DNA from: DAOVGU01 sp030637775 [NCBI: bacterium]
GTDB lineage: Bacteria > Ratteibacteria > UBA8468
DNA: 8,969 bases
Direction of reading: 5' to 3'
Assembly: GCA_030637775.1 (NCBI GenBank)
Contig: DAOWFY010000142.1
Location: 1-8,969, forward strand
Position numbers and translations under genes: made by a program. This document shows positions 5,777 to 8,969 of the stretch, piece by piece; within the stretch, counting starts at the first letter, position 1; the number at the start of each line of letters is the position of its first letter. The notes beneath the pieces were generated by a model. That model saw only the letters and a list, made by a program, of their open reading frames with translations. It did not search any database and had not been told where the DNA came from.

Positions 5777-6400
5777 TTACCTTCCCTGCCGTTTATCATT
5801 TGCAATTTGCAATTCGATGAGTTCTGAGGCTGCATCCTTCATTTCAACAGCATAATCATTCACCCTTCCTTCAAAATAATGATAAGCCACAAGAGTAGGG
5901 ATGGCTACAGATAGTCCTGCAGCGGTAGTAAGAAGTGCTTCCCATATTCCTCCAGCTAAAACATTGGCATCCACTCGACCACCCAGCTCCTGAATCTTCA
6001 TAAAGGCACGAATCATCCCGACAACTGTACCTAAAAGACCTAAAAGTGGGGTGATATTTCCAATGATAGCCAACCCCCGAAGATGCTTTTCTAAATCTCT
6101 TACCTCTTTTGAGCCTGCCCTAGATAGTATCTTTTCCTGCTCAGAAAGGGTTCTTTTATGATTTTGAATACCATAAGAAAATATTCTCCCAACAGGACTT
6201 GTCGTTTCTTGACATAACCTCAATGCTTCATCTCTTTTGTCCCTGATTAAAAGTTCCTTTATCCGGGAAAGGAAGCCCGGAATATTGATTCTTACGCGAT
6301 GCAGATGATAAAACCGCTCCAAGATGATGGTAATTGAAATTACCGAACACAAAAGAATCGGCCACATCAAAAATCCACCCTTTAAGAAAAAGGAAAACAT
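5777..6400 (-). CDS. exbB: MotA/TolQ/ExbB proton channel protein
   Basis: ExbB is the inner-membrane channel of the TonB motor. This 207-residue protein shows three membrane segments: about 10-29, 108-133 ('GNITPLLGLLGTVVGMIRAF') and 153-176 ('WEALLTTAAGLSVAIPTLVA'), with a long cytoplasmic stretch between the first two. E154 lies at the start of the third helix, consistent with the conserved Glu of the family. The gene starts 6 bp after the chelatase subunit gene with no clear ribosome-binding site, which points to translational coupling, and it precedes exbD by 5 bp. TolQ would look similar; the company of ExbD and TonB supports ExbB. Confidence 0.94.
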   Translation of the reverse strand: MFSFFLKGGFLMWPILLCSVISITIILERFYHLHRVRINIPGFLSRIKELLIRDKRDEALRLCQETTSPVGRIFSYGIQNHKRTLSEQEKILSRAGSKEVRDLEKHLRGLAIIGNITPLLGLLGTVVGMIRAFMKIQELGGRVDANVLAGGIWEALLTTAAGLSVAIPTLVAYHYFEGRVNDYAVEMKDAASELIELQIANDKRQGR

Positions 6401-6406
6401 TTTACT

Positions 6407-8389
6407 CTATTTTATAGATTCTTTTACCAAATTAGTGAGAATGTCCGACCTTATGCTTTCCAGGGAGTAATACTTCCCATCCAACTCCTGAGAAAGTTCT
6501 TCCAATTTTCCTAACCTGATGAATCCTATTTCTGTATCGATGACGATTGATTTTATTCCTGAATCTTTTATCATTCCGGCTATTTGTTTTGCTTCATTAA
6601 AAGGATGGGAGTTTCCTCCAATAGCGACATTTGCCTTTCCATCGGAGATAATGACAAGTAAAGGCTTAATATTTTTATCCTTATTTAACTCATTGCGCAG
6701 AACTTCATATCCAAGCAATAATCCCTTTGACAACGGAGTCTTACCTCCGGTAGGAAGTTCCTCCAATTGCTTCTTTGCCAATTCTACGCTGGATGTAGGG
6801 TTAAGGAGGACTTCGGCTCTTTCTCCTTTAAAGGCTACTAAACCTATTCTATCCCTTTTTTGATAAGCATCTATAAGTAAAGAAAGGATTGCTCCCTTTG
6901 CTTCAACCATTCTTCTATTTGCTCCCATCGAGCCAGATGAATCAACCACAAAGATAATGGTATTGCCAATCTTTTTTTCTCTTACCTTCTGCCGGATATC
7001 CTGTGGTTCTATAGCTATAGCTACTTTGCTATTGTTTTTCCGGTGTATCTGGTATGGAGCAGAGGCTCGTAGTGTTGCATCAAAGGCAATATCATTAGTT
7101 TTACCTTTAGGCAACATACTTCCTACATAACGGCCGGATTTGGTATCGCTTTTGACTTTACTTCTTTTGCCATCTCCTTTCTTTGCTTGGGAATCTTTAG
7201 GAAGAGATATCTTTTTTATTGGATAAGATTCCCCAGTTTCGAATGTCACTTCTGATTCACTATTAGGCTGGGAACTCTGTTCTTGATTCTGTTCTTTATC
7301 ATCTGTCTTCTGGTTTTTTTCTTCCGATTTCTGGTTACTATTCTCTGGTTTCTCTTTCTTATGTTTCTGAATAGACTTCTCCAACTTCTCTTTATCTACC
7401 TTTGGTTCCTGAAAGGGTTTACGCCGCATTCGGTGGGAAAGCACAAGTTCGGCTGCTTCTCTTACATCATTTTCCGTAACTTGAATTCTTTGATGATAAG
7501 CACTAATGGTCTGTGCTACCTTTAACATAAAAATATCTGCCCTGTGGCCATCAACCGCCATCTCTATGGCAATGTCGGCAATGAGTTTAAGAATCTCTTT
7601 ACTATAGGTAACCCTGGGGAATAGTTCTTTAGCCCGAATTATCAACTGGCAGAGGTTCCTTTCCTCTTTCTTCCACCTCTTTTCAAAACCATGGGGATCC
7701 TTCTCATATTGAATACATCGGGAAATTACCTCAACTCGTGCTTGAGGCTCACCAATGCCTTTTACTTCTATGCATAAGCCAAATCTGTCTAATAACTGTG
7801 GCCTGAGTTCCCCTTCTTCCGGATTCATTGTGCCAATGAGAATAAAGCTTGCTGGATGAGAATAGGATATACCCTCTCTTTCCACATAATTTACCCCCAT
7901 AGCCGCAGAGTCCAAAAGAACATCTACTAAATGGTCATCAAGAAGATTTACTTCATCAACATAAAGGATACCTCGATTAGCCAGGGCTAAGATGCCGGGT
8001 TCAAAGATCTTCTCGCCTTTTTTTATGGCATGTTCGATATTCAATGTGCCGACTACTCTATCCTCTGTTGCCCCTAAGGGTAAATCTACCACCTTCATCT
8101 TTCTCTTAATTCTAGGCAACCTTTCACCTTTAGACTCACGTTCAATACAATCTTTACACATTTCATTCTTATGGTGTGGACTGCAATTAAAGGGACAATT
8201 CTTCACAACTTCAATCTCCGGCAAAAGATTTGCCAGGGCTCTGGCTGCTGTGGATTTAGCCGTCCCTTTCTGACCGCGAATCAAGACCCCGCCAAGATTA
8301 GGATTAATGGCATTTAAGATAAGGGCTTTTTTCATCTGTTCCTGTTCTACAATAGCCGTAAATGGGAAGATTACTCTTCGACAACTCAT
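6407..8389 (-). CDS. Fused ChlI-ChlD chelatase ATPase subunit (magnesium/cobalt chelatase family)
   Basis: This 660-residue protein combines the AAA+ motor and the vWA subunit of class I metal chelatases, which drive ATP-dependent metal insertion by a CobN/ChlH-type large subunit. Walker A is GQKGTAKST (39-47), Walker B '[10 protein letters not shown]' (141-150), and sensor-1/arginine-finger region '[18 protein letters not shown]' (186-203). Four cysteines (C65, C69, C78, C81) form a CxxxC-x8-CxxC set common in this subfamily. A charged Lys/Glu/Gln linker spans about 328-430. The C-terminal vWA domain has MIDAS residues DSSGS (483-487), T551 and D583. It overlaps cobN by 4 bp (ATGA), so it is almost certainly its partner. 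It replaces the separate CobS and CobT of aerobic B12 makers. Confidence 0.93.
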   Translation of the reverse strand: MSCRRVIFPFTAIVEQEQMKKALILNAINPNLGGVLIRGQKGTAKSTAARALANLLPEIEVVKNCPFNCSPHHKNEMCKDCIERESKGERLPRIKRKMKVVDLPLGATEDRVVGTLNIEHAIKKGEKIFEPGILALANRGILYVDEVNLLDDHLVDVLLDSAAMGVNYVEREGISYSHPASFILIGTMNPEEGELRPQLLDRFGLCIEVKGIGEPQARVEVISRCIQYEKDPHGFEKRWKKEERNLCQLIIRAKELFPRVTYSKEILKLIADIAIEMAVDGHRADIFMLKVAQTISAYHQRIQVTENDVREAAELVLSHRMRRKPFQEPKVDKEKLEKSIQKHKKEKPENSNQKSEEKNQKTDDKEQNQEQSSQPNSESEVTFETGESYPIKKISLPKDSQAKKGDGKRSKVKSDTKSGRYVGSMLPKGKTNDIAFDATLRASAPYQIHRKNNSKVAIAIEPQDIRQKVREKKIGNTIIFVVDSSGSMGANRRMVEAKGAILSLLIDAYQKRDRIGLVAFKGERAEVLLNPTSSVELAKKQLEELPTGGKTPLSKGLLLGYEVLRNELNKDKNIKPLLVIISDGKANVAIGGNSHPFNEAKQIAGMIKDSGIKSIVIDTEIGFIRLGKLEELSQELDGKYYSLESIRSDILTNLVKESIK

Positions 8390-8969
8390 TTTTCTCTCTC
8401 TATTAACTTCTGAATTTGTTGGACATTATTATTCCAATTTTCTACATCGGATGAGGTTAGTATATCTGTAGAACCACCCTGGAAATCTCCTTTCACATCT
8501 CCCATCCTTTCTTCCAGCCAGCTTTCAATTTCAAGATAGATATCCTTTAGTGCCTGAAGAACTTTAGGATCGGCATCCCAGAGCTCTCTTTGATGTGCCT
8601 CTAATAGTCTGCGACCAATTTCTTCTAATGCCCAGGGATTATTTTCTTCAAAGAACTTTCTCATTTCTTCATCAAGAACAAAGGTCTTTGCAATTTCATC
8701 AAATATCCAATCATCTACCTCCCCGGTCGTTGCCTGCCAGCCATAGACCCTACCAACTCTTTTGGAGATATCGCCGGCCCCTTTATACCCATGGCGTTTC
8801 ATCCCCTCAATCCATTTTGGATTAAGTACTTTTGTCCTTACAACTCTTCGAATTTCGTCAGCAAGTTCAACCACTTTTAAATGGGAAGGATTTCGCGTAT
8901 CTCCGTAATAATTTTCTATTTCTTTACCAGAGATATGTCTGGCAGCGGTTGCCATTCCTCCCTGGACAG
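8386..8969 (-). CDS. cobN: CobN/ChlH-type chelatase large subunit, C-terminal 193 residues
   Basis: Only the 3' end is present; the frame continues past 8969 (Val-Gln-Gly-Gly before the Met at 8955), so that Met is internal. The visible part matches the C-terminal region of CobN/BchH: '[22 protein letters not shown]', split here as '[11 protein letters not shown]' and 'YYGDTRNP', then '[16 protein letters not shown]', '[18 protein letters not shown]', '[20 protein letters not shown]' and '[13 protein letters not shown]'. It would bind the tetrapyrrole and insert, or possibly remove, a metal with the downstream ChlI-ChlD ATPase. Cobalt chelation for B12 is the default reading; ExbBD/TonB co-transcription and nearby fur-feo leave open a CobN-like haem-processing role such as that of HmuS. 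About 30 C-terminal residues after 'EERMGD' are lineage-specific. Confidence 0.9.
   Translation of the reverse strand, partial: VQGGMATAARHISGKEIENYYGDTRNPSHLKVVELADEIRRVVRTKVLNPKWIEGMKRHGYKGAGDISKRVGRVYGWQATTGEVDDWIFDEIAKTFVLDEEMRKFFEENNPWALEEIGRRLLEAHQRELWDADPKVLQALKDIYLEIESWLEERMGDVKGDFQGGSTDILTSSDVENWNNNVQQIQKLIEREK

Noticed and set aside
6407-8389. MoxR-type ATPase or CobS/CobT pair
   Set aside because: The GTAKST Walker A, the four-Cys motif and the C-terminal vWA domain in one chain match the ChlI-ChlD chelatase family.
8386-8955. A complete 189-residue gene starting at the Met at 8955
   Set aside because: The frame is open to the window edge and the residues before the Met (Val-Gln-Gly-Gly) continue the CobN pattern, so this is the tail of a much larger gene.

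Overview
The window looks like part of a chromosome from an AT-rich, Gram-negative anaerobe. The Gram-negative inference rests on a TonB/ExbB/ExbD set, which needs an outer membrane. The anaerobic inference rests on a FeoA-FeoA-FeoB ferrous-iron importer and a chelatase of the ChlI/ChlD type. I cannot name the lineage. The gene style (tandem feoA, an FeoB with the 'GGCAIPG' form of its core motif, lysine-rich inserts) fits deltaproteobacteria-like or candidate-phylum anaerobes, but that is a guess.

Every gene I can support is on the minus strand, so transcription runs from high to low coordinates. (1) 8969-4694: a tightly packed operon. It holds the 3' end of a cobN-type chelatase large subunit (cut by the window edge), a fused ChlI-ChlD AAA+/vWA motor subunit, exbB, exbD and tonB. 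Junctions are 4-bp and 11-bp overlaps or 5-6 bp gaps. (2) 4631-4194: a Fur-family regulator with its own promoter region directly behind the tonB stop codon. (3) 4181-1027: a feoA-feoA-feoB operon. Its promoter (TTGACA, 16 bp, TATAAT) overlaps a perfect 10-3-10 palindrome that is a strong candidate Fur operator; a related imperfect site lies upstream of fur. (4) 1031-1: an insertion sequence abutting the feoB stop codon. Its DDE transposase runs off the left edge.

Read together, the locus is about metal acquisition. ExbB/ExbD/TonB energise an outer-membrane receptor (none visible), FeoA/FeoB import Fe2+ across the inner membrane, and Fur probably controls both. The CobN/ChlID pair may insert cobalt for B12 synthesis. 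Alternatively, because it is co-transcribed with TonB machinery and sits beside fur-feo, it may be a CobN-like system that works on imported tetrapyrroles, for example removing iron from haem. That second reading is a hypothesis.

The non-coding signals are notable. A compact run of four inverted repeats (3793-3873) separates the two feoA genes and supplies the last 13 codons and stop of the first. The insertion sequence carries a stem-loop over its transposase ribosome-binding site. I saw no tRNA, rRNA, CRISPR array or recognisable riboswitch.
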